From NCBI RefSeq assembly GCF_021991835.1, contig NZ_JAHDAU010000003.1:62001-126000 (forward strand): DNA of 64,000 bases. The letters are read 5' to 3'. Shown here one piece after another: positions 1-6,774 of this stretch. Each line of letters begins with the position of its first letter. Position 1 is the first letter of the stretch. Under the pieces are notes generated by a model. It made no database searches and had not been told where the DNA came from. It worked only from the letters and a program-made list of their open reading frames with translations. The DNA is from Polaribacter sargassicola (GTDB lineage: Bacteria; Bacteroidota; Bacteroidia; Flavobacteriales; Flavobacteriaceae). Made by a program: the position numbers and the translations under genes.

Positions 1-98
1 GCAATGTTTAATTTTTCTTGTACTGATATTGCATCTGGTTGAATTTGCCAACCATGATAATTTTTTCCGTTATAAGAAAGCTCTATAAAATACCTCAA
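1..98 (-). CDS. truA: tRNA pseudouridine(38-40) synthase TruA, N-terminal fragment
   Basis: The fragment runs off the left edge of the window. The reverse strand encodes a protein beginning (M)[20 protein letters not shown], the conserved TruA N-terminus, followed by [11 protein letters not shown]. TruA isomerises uridines 38-40 in the tRNA anticodon stem; its catalytic Asp lies outside the window. The start is a TTG at 98-96. No in-frame ATG lies close upstream, and a perfect TAATTTTG -7 promoter element (127-120) ends about 20 nt before it, so TTG initiation is likely. It is divergent from the phosphoesterase gene. Confidence 0.85.
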   Translation of the reverse strand, partial: MRYFIELSYNGKNYHGWQIQPDAISVQEKLNI

Positions 99-119
99 AA
101 AATATGTTTTTGTAGATAC

Positions 120-127
120 CAAAATTA
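120..127 (-). promoter_or_regulatory. -7 promoter element for truA
   Basis: The reverse strand reads TAATTTTG, a perfect Bacteroidota TAnnTTTG -7 element, about 21 nt before the proposed TTG start of truA. No convincing -33 box was assigned. Confidence 0.6.
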
Positions 128-196
128 CGGAATTTATTTTGTTATGATTACATTTGAAATTAACATAGACGTTAATCTTTTCTTACTATTTTTTTA

Positions 197-694
197 ATGA
201 AAAAAATTTTACTTTTATCTGATACTCATAGTTTTATTGATGAACAAATTTTAAAATTTGTAAAACAAGCTGATGAAGTTTGGCACGCTGGAGATATTGG
301 TGATTTAAAAGTTACAGATACTATAAAAAAAATAAAACCTTTACGCGCCGTTTTTGGTAATATTGATAATGCTGATGCAAGAGCTGAGTTTCCCTTAGAT
401 GCAAAATTTTCTGTTGAAAATGTATCTGTTTGGATAACTCATATTGGTGGTTATCCTAACAAATATTATCAAAGAATTAGAGAAGAAATAAAATTAAATC
501 CGCCAAAAATTTTTATTTCTGGCCATTCTCACATTTTAAAGGTACAGTTTGATAAGAAGCTAAACTTATTACATCTAAATCCTGGTGCTGCAGGAAATCA
601 TGGTTTTCATAAAGTAAGAACCATGTTGCGTTTTGAACTATCTAACGGAGAAATTAAAAATTTAGAAATTATAGAATTGGCTAAAAGAGGTTAA
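197..694 (+). CDS. YfcE/MJ0936-type metallophosphoesterase
   Basis: A 165-aa calcineurin-like phosphoesterase of the small YfcE/YmdB class, normal length for single-domain members, which hydrolyse phosphodiesters with two metal ions. Visible metal-binding motifs in order are SDTH (residues 8-11), HAGDIGD (about 31-37), GNID (54-57), THIGG (81-85) and GHSH (109-112), then the NPGAAG turn. There is no signal peptide, so it is cytosolic. Its last 14 nt overlap the 3' end of the convergent sensor-kinase gene. Physiological substrate unknown. Confidence 0.85.
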   Translation: MKKILLLSDTHSFIDEQILKFVKQADEVWHAGDIGDLKVTDTIKKIKPLRAVFGNIDNADARAEFPLDAKFSVENVSVWITHIGGYPNKYYQRIREEIKLNPPKIFISGHSHILKVQFDKKLNLLHLNPGAAGNHGFHKVRTMLRFELSNGEIKNLEIIELAKRG

Positions 695-2480
695 CTTCTA
701 ATTTTTCTTGAACTGGCAGTTCTATATAAATATCTGTCCCTTCATATAATTCTGAATTCACTTCTAATTTTCCTTTCATCATATGAATTCTTGCTTCTAT
801 TTGATTAATTCCTAAACCTCCTTTTGATTTTATTTTTGTTTTATCAAAACCAACTCCATCATCAGAGATTTTTATAATCAATAAATCATTTTTTTCTTTT
901 AGTTTAATTGAAGCATTTTTAGCACTACTATGTTTTAAAATGTTATTTACAAATTCTTGAATAATATTATGCGTTTTAATTTCAAAATTTTGATCATATC
1001 TTCTTAAATTCTTTATTTTAGTTTCAATAACTAATTCAGAATTAGAATACTTTTCAGCAATATCTCTAACCGCAAAATTTAATCCAAATTTTAATAAAAC
1101 AGAAGAAACCAACGTGTGAGATAAATCTCTAATTTTTTGAGAGGCTTCTGTTATTATTTCTTTTGTTTTAATTATTTCTAGAGGCTCTTTACCGTTAAAT
1201 TGTTTTTTTGTGGCTTGTAAATGTAAATTTGCTGATGATAAAAGTGCGCTTACATTATCATGCAAAGTTTCTGCAATTTCTTTTCTTTCAGATTCTCTAC
1301 CATTTAAAGTTGCATCTAAAACCCTTGCTTGGGTTTCAGATTTTAATTTATCTAACTTTTGATTTTGTAATAACTCAGACTGAGTTAATTCTAATAGTAA
1401 ATTTTTTCGTCTATAACTAGAATAACCAATTACAACTAATAACAAAATTAACAGAAATCCACCTACAACAGCACTTGTTATTGTTCTTTCTCTCTCTTTT
1501 AAAATCTGCACTTCCTTTTCCCTATCAAACAAGGCTTTTTTTGAATCAAAATTATGTTTAAAACCTAGTTCTTCTATAATTTTTCTTACTTCTAAATCTC
1601 TTAAAGAGTCTTTAATGTTATAAGATTGTTCTTGAACAGTATATGCTTCATAATCTTTTAATTTATATAAATTATATGCTAAATTATAATATAAATCTTC
1701 CTTTACTCTTAAAGCTCTTTCAGTATTTTCATTTTTAATTAAATCAAGAGCTTCTTTATAAGTAGATTTAGCAGTTTTATAATCATTCAATTCTAAATAA
1801 ATACTAGCTAAATTTCCAAGAGCTGAGGCTTGAGAAGTATTGTTATTTCTTCTTTTATGAATTTCAACAGCACTCATCGCATATTCTTTTGCTAAACCAT
1901 ATAAAGAATCCTGCAAATAAATTCCAGATAAATTTGATGATGCACTTGCTTGATAAGACAGTGACTTTTCATCTAAAAAACCATCCAATAATACCTTATT
2001 ATAAAAATGTTTTGCAGAATCTTTTTTGTTTAACCTCAGATAATTATTTCCAAGTTTTAAATAAGTATTTATAACTTTTATATTCTTTGAACTATTATCT
2101 TTAAAATCAGTTAAATTTAACTCATCAATTGAAATTAATTTTAATGATTTTTTGTAATAAATTATAGATTTAGAATAATTGTTACTCTTTCTATAAATTT
2201 CAGCTATTAAGTAAGTTGTTTTAAACTTAATTTCATTATTTAATTTATTTTTTAACAAATTAAGAGCCTTACTTAAAGCCTCTGGATAGTTATTTTCATT
2301 ATAAAGTTTCTCAATTTTCACAAACTCTTTTAAACTAATGCTATCTATTTTTTTATATGACAAAAAAGAAACCTTAGAATTTAAGGTTTCTTTTTTTAAT
2401 ATATTGAAAGCATTAATTTTTATAAAACTAAAACTTATAAAAAGAAATATAATTACTTTTTTAAAGATCTTCCCCTTCAT
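681..2480 (-). CDS. TPR-domain sensor histidine kinase (HisKA_3/HATPase_c)
   Basis: About 599 aa. An N-terminal signal peptide is followed by a TPR-rich sensor region (about 45-300), one membrane segment (about 335-357), a coiled coil, a HisKA_3 dimerisation box with ESERKEIAETLHDN (phospho-acceptor H about 407) and a HATPase_c domain with N box EFVNNILKHS, DDGVGF and GGLGI. This NarL-class kinase should pair with the LuxR-type regulator at 3254-3919. I prefer the ATG at 2480 to a TTG three bases upstream. The 5' end overlaps the lipoprotein gene by 20 nt, suggesting translational coupling. A strong terminator-like hairpin lies inside codons about 29-40. Ligand unknown. Confidence 0.88.
   Translation of the reverse strand: MKGKIFKKVIIFLFISFSFIKINAFNILKKETLNSKVSFLSYKKIDSISLKEFVKIEKLYNENNYPEALSKALNLLKNKLNNEIKFKTTYLIAEIYRKSNNYSKSIIYYKKSLKLISIDELNLTDFKDNSSKNIKVINTYLKLGNNYLRLNKKDSAKHFYNKVLLDGFLDEKSLSYQASASSNLSGIYLQDSLYGLAKEYAMSAVEIHKRRNNNTSQASALGNLASIYLELNDYKTAKSTYKEALDLIKNENTERALRVKEDLYYNLAYNLYKLKDYEAYTVQEQSYNIKDSLRDLEVRKIIEELGFKHNFDSKKALFDREKEVQILKERERTITSAVVGGFLLILLLVVIGYSSYRRKNLLLELTQSELLQNQKLDKLKSETQARVLDATLNGRESERKEIAETLHDNVSALLSSANLHLQATKKQFNGKEPLEIIKTKEIITEASQKIRDLSHTLVSSVLLKFGLNFAVRDIAEKYSNSELVIETKIKNLRRYDQNFEIKTHNIIQEFVNNILKHSSAKNASIKLKEKNDLLIIKISDDGVGFDKTKIKSKGGLGINQIEARIHMMKGKLEVNSELYEGTDIYIELPVQEKLEVNLF
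2362..2396 (-). terminator. Terminator-like hairpin inside the histidine-kinase CDS
   Basis: A 15-bp perfect inverted repeat (2362-2376 with 2382-2396, loop GAATT), with GAAACCTTA/TAAGGTTTC at its core and A/T runs outside, so both strands resemble intrinsic terminators. It lies just after the signal-peptide codons of the minus-strand kinase gene and downstream of the lipoprotein gene. It is in frame and disrupts nothing. It may attenuate read-through from the lipoprotein gene into the kinase gene. Confidence 0.6.
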
Positions 2481-3144
2481 CAATAATTATTCTTGGTTTT
2501 CTTTCTGTAAATGATTCCATTTCACTTTTTGCATTATAACTAGAGTGATTAACAAAATCAATTTGTAACAATCCTTCATTTTCAAAAGTTCTAAAATAAC
2601 TATTACTTTCTTGTGATTTTTCAGTTTCTTCTAAATGAATCTCATAAATATCAGTTTCTTCATCGTAAATAAAATCTACAGACACTTTGTTTCTTACTGT
2701 AAAATCTAAATCATATAAACCTTCTTCATTTTTAGATATACTATATTCTTTAAGAAACTCATCTGATGTTTTTGCTGTATATAATATGTTATCATCAACA
2801 ATAGATATACTAGGTGTTTTTCTTGAATTTTCTACTATAAATTCTATTTTAAAGTTTTCGTTATCAAACATTAAATCTGAACTATAGTCTTGTTCTTTAC
2901 TTAACAAGCTAGTAGAAGACAAGTAAAATTCATTTGTATTATTAGTTGTGTTCTTAACTTTATCTATACTAACATTGTCTTCTACATTTATATCTATAGA
3001 GTATTCTCCACTAGCATTTCTTTTTAATTCGTAAGTTTTAAAAGCAACACTATTGTCTTCTAACGTTAAATTTTCATCTTCTGAACAAGACATAAAGGTT
3101 GATAGCAATAATACTAAGGTAATTAATAAATTAGATTTTTTCAT
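2461..3144 (-). CDS. Lipoprotein with internally duplicated domain, between kinase and regulator genes
   Basis: 227 aa, no family recognised. A lipoprotein signal peptide with lipobox STFMSC (Cys20) is followed by an acidic tether (SEDENLTLED), so it should be exported and lipidated. Residues about 37-106 and 132-200 look like a tandem duplication: YELKRNASGEYSIDINV matches YSISKNEEGLYDLDFTV, and both halves continue with VS(I/V)D, a (F/I)Y(L/E) strand and a hydrophobic I(E/D)F strand. It lies between a LuxR regulator and its likely kinase, all on the minus strand. It could sense the signal or be the main output; that is inference. Confidence 0.75.
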   Translation of the reverse strand: MKKSNLLITLVLLLSTFMSCSEDENLTLEDNSVAFKTYELKRNASGEYSIDINVEDNVSIDKVKNTTNNTNEFYLSSTSLLSKEQDYSSDLMFDNENFKIEFIVENSRKTPSISIVDDNILYTAKTSDEFLKEYSISKNEEGLYDLDFTVRNKVSVDFIYDEETDIYEIHLEETEKSQESNSYFRTFENEGLLQIDFVNHSSYNAKSEMESFTERKPRIIIDEGEDL

Positions 3145-3202
3145 TTTAATTAGTTTAAGATTAATTTAACCGAAGGTTAGCTAGTGTATGCAGTTTATAA
3201 GT

Positions 3203-3251
3203 TTGGGGGAACTAATAATTATTTATTTTAACAAATTATAAATTGGGGGAA
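3203..3251 (-). promoter_or_regulatory. Direct repeats TTGGGGGAA upstream of the lipoprotein gene
   Basis: Two identical TTGGGGGAA copies (3203-3211 and 3243-3251), 40 bp apart, stand out in AT-rich sequence between the regulator stop codon and the lipoprotein start. Position and spacing suggest binding sites controlling the lipoprotein-kinase genes. No known regulator motif is recognised. Confidence 0.35.
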
Positions 3252-3253
3252 AT

Positions 3254-3919
3254 TTATACTATATTATTTTTTACTGCATACATCGCTAATCCTACTGAAT
3301 TTTTTACATTTAATTTTTTTAATAATTTTTTTCTGTATGTTTCTACTGTACTAATTGCTATATTTAAAACATCTGCAATCTCTGTAGAACTAAACTCTTT
3401 CGTAATTAATTTTAATACTTCTATTTCTCTTTCTGTTAAAGTATCTATCAAGAAACTATTAGGAGTATCACCTACCGCTATATTTTTACTTGTAATAGAT
3501 TTTAAAAGAATATTTTTAATATCATTACTAAAATATTGCTCTCCATTTGCAACTGCCTTTACAGCATCTACAATATGCTCTCCTGCATTGTTCTTTGTAA
3601 TATATCCTTTACAGCCAAGTTTTAACATTTCTTGTACTATCTTTATATCATCATAACTAGATAGTATAATAACATTTAGAAAGATACCTTTTTTATTAAA
3701 ATGTTTTAAAACTTCAAAACCATCTAATACAGGCATTGTAATATCTAATATTAATACATCGGCTTTATTATTTTTATTATCAAACCAATCTACTACTTCT
3801 TTGCCTGTTAAAGAATAACCACTTATCTCAATTTCTTTGTCAGTATTTATTACAGCTATAATCCCTTCAATTAAAATCTTGTGATCATCAGCTACATGAA
3901 CGTATATTTTATCTTTCAT
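3254..3919 (-). CDS. NarL/LuxR-family response regulator
   Basis: 221 aa. A receiver domain (about 5-122) carries the acidic pair DD (11-12), phospho-acceptor Asp59 in LILDITMP and the conserved S/K positions (ILSS, TKNNAG). A LuxR-type HTH follows at about 155-215 (LTEREIEVLKLITKEFSSTEI, then a recognition helix STVETYRKKLLKKL). It is probably phosphorylated by the TPR sensor kinase two genes downstream. A perfect -7 element TAAATTTG lies about 10 nt before its ATG, with a row of GC-rich dyads upstream at 3960-4021, which suggests control by itself or another activator. Confidence 0.88.
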   Translation of the reverse strand: MKDKIYVHVADDHKILIEGIIAVINTDKEIEISGYSLTGKEVVDWFDNKNNKADVLILDITMPVLDGFEVLKHFNKKGIFLNVIILSSYDDIKIVQEMLKLGCKGYITKNNAGEHIVDAVKAVANGEQYFSNDIKNILLKSITSKNIAVGDTPNSFLIDTLTEREIEVLKLITKEFSSTEIADVLNIAISTVETYRKKLLKKLNVKNSVGLAMYAVKNNIV

Positions 3920-3928
3920 TATTTGTTA

Positions 3929-3936
3929 CAAATTTA
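3929..3936 (-). promoter_or_regulatory. -7 promoter element for the LuxR-type regulator
   Basis: The reverse strand reads TAAATTTG, a perfect TAnnTTTG match, 9 nt upstream of the ATG at 3919. The transcript would be nearly leaderless. Confidence 0.6.
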
Positions 3937-3959
3937 GATTAGTTTCTAGTACTATACAA

Positions 3960-4021
3960 TCCCCATTTATAGGGAAATTTAGATACCCATTTATGGGTAT
4001 ACGTGTCCCTTTTTCCAAGGA
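3960..4021 (-). promoter_or_regulatory. Array of phased dyads upstream of the response-regulator promoter
   Basis: Three dyads at roughly 22-23 bp centre spacing. Site 1 is CCCATTTATAGGG (3962-3974). Site 2 is ATACCCAT-TT-ATGGGTAT (3983-4000), a perfect 8-bp-arm palindrome. Site 3 is TCCCTTTTTCCAAGGA (4006-4021), degenerate. They lie immediately upstream of where the -33 region would fall, the usual place for activator sites. The binding protein is inferred, possibly the LuxR regulator itself. Confidence 0.5.
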
Positions 4022-4123
4022 AATAAATAATACAAATGATTAACAATCAACATCTTAAAAAAACCTTTAATTTTTAAAACTTTATTTAAAAAAATAAAAA
4101 TAAATCTATTATTTCTAAAAAAT

Positions 4124-4156
4124 AAAAAACCGAGAAATAAATTCTCGGTTTTTTTT
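4124..4156 (-). terminator. Intrinsic terminator after the DUF4293 gene
   Basis: CCGAGAA (4130-4136) pairs with TTCTCGG (4142-4148), with A and T runs on both sides. It lies just past the stop of the minus-strand DUF4293 gene. Confidence 0.8.
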
Positions 4157-4184
4157 CGCACTAAATATAACTAAGATGTTAGGT

Positions 4185-4616
4185 TTATCGCAATCTATCT
4201 ACAGATTTTACAAGATCTTCATCCTTTTTAATAGCTTTATTTGCCAAAACAACAAGCAAAATAGCTAAAATAGGTAAGAACATCCCAATACCTTTCTCCG
4301 AAATCGAAACTTCTCCAGGTAAAGTTAGAGATACATAAACTAATAATCCTAATAAAATAAGATTGATCAATATTACTAAACGCCCAATTACAAACTGCAA
4401 TTGCCTTTTCTTAAATAAAAATATATCTATTAAAGAAGTTACTGCAGAAAGTAAAAACAAAACTGGAACTATTTTTAAAAGAATTGATTCTCTTAAAAAT
4501 AAATCTAATATATATACTTTTCCTTTTAAATTTTCCCATAAATCAAAGACAAAAATTAAACCACCAGAAACTAATGATGCTAATAATAAATATATACTTT
4601 GTATTCTTTGAATCAT
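4185..4616 (-). CDS. DUF4293 family membrane protein
   Basis: 143 aa, beginning MIQRIQSIYLLLASL, the characteristic start of DUF4293 proteins, which are largely confined to Bacteroidota and often adjoin rho, as here. Four hydrophobic segments are visible (about 8-26, 48-66, 78-98, 108-125), followed by a charged C-terminus, so it is an inner-membrane protein. Function unknown. It is divergent from rho and has a perfect -7 element TACTTTTG about 20 nt upstream and a good terminator downstream. Confidence 0.82.
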   Translation of the reverse strand: MIQRIQSIYLLLASLVSGGLIFVFDLWENLKGKVYILDLFLRESILLKIVPVLFLLSAVTSLIDIFLFKKRQLQFVIGRLVILINLILLGLLVYVSLTLPGEVSISEKGIGMFLPILAILLVVLANKAIKKDEDLVKSVDRLR

Positions 4617-4634
4617 TTAAAAAAAATTGGAACA

Positions 4635-4642
4635 CAAAAGTA
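4635..4642 (-). promoter_or_regulatory. -7 promoter element for the DUF4293 gene
   Basis: The reverse strand reads TACTTTTG, a perfect TAnnTTTG match 18 nt upstream of the ATG at 4616. Confidence 0.6.
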
Positions 4643-4688
4643 GAGTTTTCTTTTTTAAAAAGAAAATGAAAAACTTAAAAAAATTGTA

Positions 4689-4696
4689 TATATTTG
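4689..4696 (+). promoter_or_regulatory. -7 promoter element for rho, with a long leader
   Basis: TATATTTG matches TAnnTTTG perfectly. If used, it gives rho a 5' leader of roughly 110 nt, unusually long for this window, where most leaders are under 50 nt. This leaves room for leader-based autoregulation. Confidence 0.5.
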
Positions 4697-4814
4697 TCTT
4701 ACAAAACCGCACAATATTGTTGTATAGTACTATATACAATAAATAAAAACCAAAAAACACAATTAATCTTATTACAACATTTTAAGGTTTACATTTTAAC
4801 TTAATAAATAACGA

Positions 4815-6536
4815 ATGTTCGAAATATCAGAACTAAAAGCAAAAACTATTGCTGATTTACAGGTAATTGCAAAATCTATAGGTCTTACTAAAACAAGTCA
4901 ACTTAAAAAATTAGATTTAGTTTATCAAATATTAGATACACAAGCCGCAAACCCTGTAAAAACTTCTACTCTCCCTGAAGCTGAAGTTAAACAGAAAACA
5001 GAAAAACCAAAAAGAAAAAGAGTTTCTAAAACAACTACTGCAAAAGCAAAAACAACGACAGAGCCTACTGCAGAAACTACAACTACTAAAACTCCTGCAG
5101 CAAAGGCTACAGAAAAGCCTAAGCCAGAAAGAACACCTAGTAAAAGACCAACTAACACTAAAGAGGTAGTTGCTAAAGAAACAGAAACTAAAAAAGAAAC
5201 AACAACAAATGTTAAAACAAATGTTGTTGCTAAAGTTGATAAAAAGGTTCAAAAACCTGCTGCTAACAATCAAAATAAAACTCAACAAAACAAACCGCAG
5301 CATAAAAATCAACCAAATAAACCACAACATAAAAATTCGAATCAGAATAGAGATAAAAACAATTCGAATAGAAATGTTGGTAACAAATCTAATAATCGTT
5401 ACAAAGATCCAGATTTTGAGTTTGATGGAATTATTGAAAGTGAAGGTGTATTAGAAATGATGCCAGATGGTTACGGATTTTTACGTTCTTCTGATTATAA
5501 TTACCTTTCTTCTCCAGACGATATTTATGTATCTCAATCTCAAATTAAACTATTTGGATTAAAAACAGGAGATACAGTTAGAGGTAATGTTCGTCCTCCA
5601 AAAGAAGGCGAAAAATATTTTCCTTTAATCAGAGTTTCTAAAATAAACGGATTGAACCCTAATTTAGTTAGAGACCGTGTTTCTTTTGAACATTTAACAC
5701 CTTTATTTCCTCAAGAAAAATTCAATTTAACAGAAAAAGGAAGCTCTTTATCTACTAGAATTATTGATTTATTTTCTCCTTTAGGAAAAGGGCAACGTGG
5801 TATGATTGTAGCGCAACCCAAAACAGGTAAAACCATGCTTTTAAAAGATGTTGCTAATGCAATTGCTGCTAATCATCCAGAGGTGTATCAAATTGTATTA
5901 TTAATAGATGAGCGTCCGGAAGAAGTTACAGATATGAAACGTAATGTACGTGGAGAAGTTGTTGCTTCTACTTTTGATGAGCCAGCAGATAAGCATGTAC
6001 GTGTTGCAAACATTGTTTTAGAAAAAGCTAAACGTTTGGTTGAATGTGGACATGATGTTGTTATTCTTTTAGACTCTATTACTCGTTTAGCAAGAGCTTA
6101 CAATACTGTAGCTCCTGCATCTGGAAAAATACTTTCTGGAGGTATAGATGCAAACGCATTACATAAACCAAAACGTTTTTTTGGCGCAGCTAGAAACATT
6201 GAAAATGGAGGTTCTTTAACTATTATTGCTACAGCTCTTACAGATACAGGCTCTAAAATGGATGAGGTTATCTTTGAAGAATTTAAAGGAACAGGTAATA
6301 TGGAGCTTCAATTAGACAGAAACATTGCTAACCGAAGAATTTATCCTGCTATTGATTTAATAAAATCATCTACAAGAAGAGACGATTTATTATTAGATGA
6401 AAAAACGGTATCAAGAATGTGGATATTACGTAAATATCTTGCAGACATGAACCCTATTGAAGCTATGGAATTTATTAATGACAGAATTAAATTATCTAGA
6501 AACAACGAAGAGTTTTTAATTTCTATGAAAAATTAA
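4815..6536 (+). CDS. rho: Transcription termination factor Rho
   Basis: 573 aa, against about 420 for E. coli Rho. The excess is a low-complexity linker rich in K/T/N/Q/P (about 48-197) between the Rho_N helical domain (1-45, [19 protein letters not shown]) and the RNA-binding cold-shock fold (about 203-280, [16 protein letters not shown]). The hexameric RecA-type ATPase follows: Walker A AQPKTGKT (about 332-339), [13 protein letters not shown], Walker [17 protein letters not shown] (about 414-429) and the GTGNMEL loop. It is an RNA-dependent ATPase that terminates transcription. The insertion is common in Bacteroidota Rho and may promote RNA binding or condensate formation. Confidence 0.97.
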   Translation: MFEISELKAKTIADLQVIAKSIGLTKTSQLKKLDLVYQILDTQAANPVKTSTLPEAEVKQKTEKPKRKRVSKTTTAKAKTTTEPTAETTTTKTPAAKATEKPKPERTPSKRPTNTKEVVAKETETKKETTTNVKTNVVAKVDKKVQKPAANNQNKTQQNKPQHKNQPNKPQHKNSNQNRDKNNSNRNVGNKSNNRYKDPDFEFDGIIESEGVLEMMPDGYGFLRSSDYNYLSSPDDIYVSQSQIKLFGLKTGDTVRGNVRPPKEGEKYFPLIRVSKINGLNPNLVRDRVSFEHLTPLFPQEKFNLTEKGSSLSTRIIDLFSPLGKGQRGMIVAQPKTGKTMLLKDVANAIAANHPEVYQIVLLIDERPEEVTDMKRNVRGEVVASTFDEPADKHVRVANIVLEKAKRLVECGHDVVILLDSITRLARAYNTVAPASGKILSGGIDANALHKPKRFFGAARNIENGGSLTIIATALTDTGSKMDEVIFEEFKGTGNMELQLDRNIANRRIYPAIDLIKSSTRRDDLLLDEKTVSRMWILRKYLADMNPIEAMEFINDRIKLSRNNEEFLISMKN

Positions 6537-6560
6537 TAAACTAATTTAAAATATTTTTAA

Positions 6561-6595
6561 AAAACCTTTTTGATTTCTCAAAAAGGTTTTTTTTT
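6561..6595 (+). terminator. Intrinsic terminator after rho
   Basis: AAACCTTTTTGA pairs with TCAAAAAGGTTT around a short loop, followed by a run of nine T; it begins about 25 nt past the rho stop. Confidence 0.85.
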
Positions 6596-6716
6596 ATAAA
6601 TGATGTTTATTTCGTTTAACAGAATGAATTCAACTAATTATAAAGAACACTATTTACTTTAGTATCCTATTATAGTTCTATTACTTACAATAATTAATTT
6701 ATCCACTTTAATAAAA

Positions 6717-6752
6717 CAAAAAAATCCGTTCAAAAAATGAACGGATTTTAAA
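6717..6752 (-). terminator. Intrinsic terminator after the PpiD-like gene
   Basis: AAAATCCGTTCA pairs with TGAACGGATTTT around an A-rich loop. On the minus strand a long T run follows. It lies 23 nt past the stop of the PpiD-like gene. Confidence 0.85.
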
Positions 6753-6774
6753 TTTCTTATAAGAGAATTAATCT

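Noticed and set aside
3243..3656. 137-aa plus-strand ORF opposite the LuxR-type regulator
   Set aside because: Antisense shadow of a gene with well-conserved receiver and HTH domains; no start signals.
4932..5330. Cys/Ser/Phe-rich minus-strand ORFs opposite rho
   Set aside because: They are the reverse complement of the low-complexity Lys/Thr codons of the Rho linker; composition artefact.
5000..5400. Possible tandem DNA repeat or CRISPR-like pattern in the rho linker
   Set aside because: The apparent repetition comes from low-complexity coding (ACA, AAA, CAA codons); no fixed repeat unit and spacer. No CRISPR array was found in the window.
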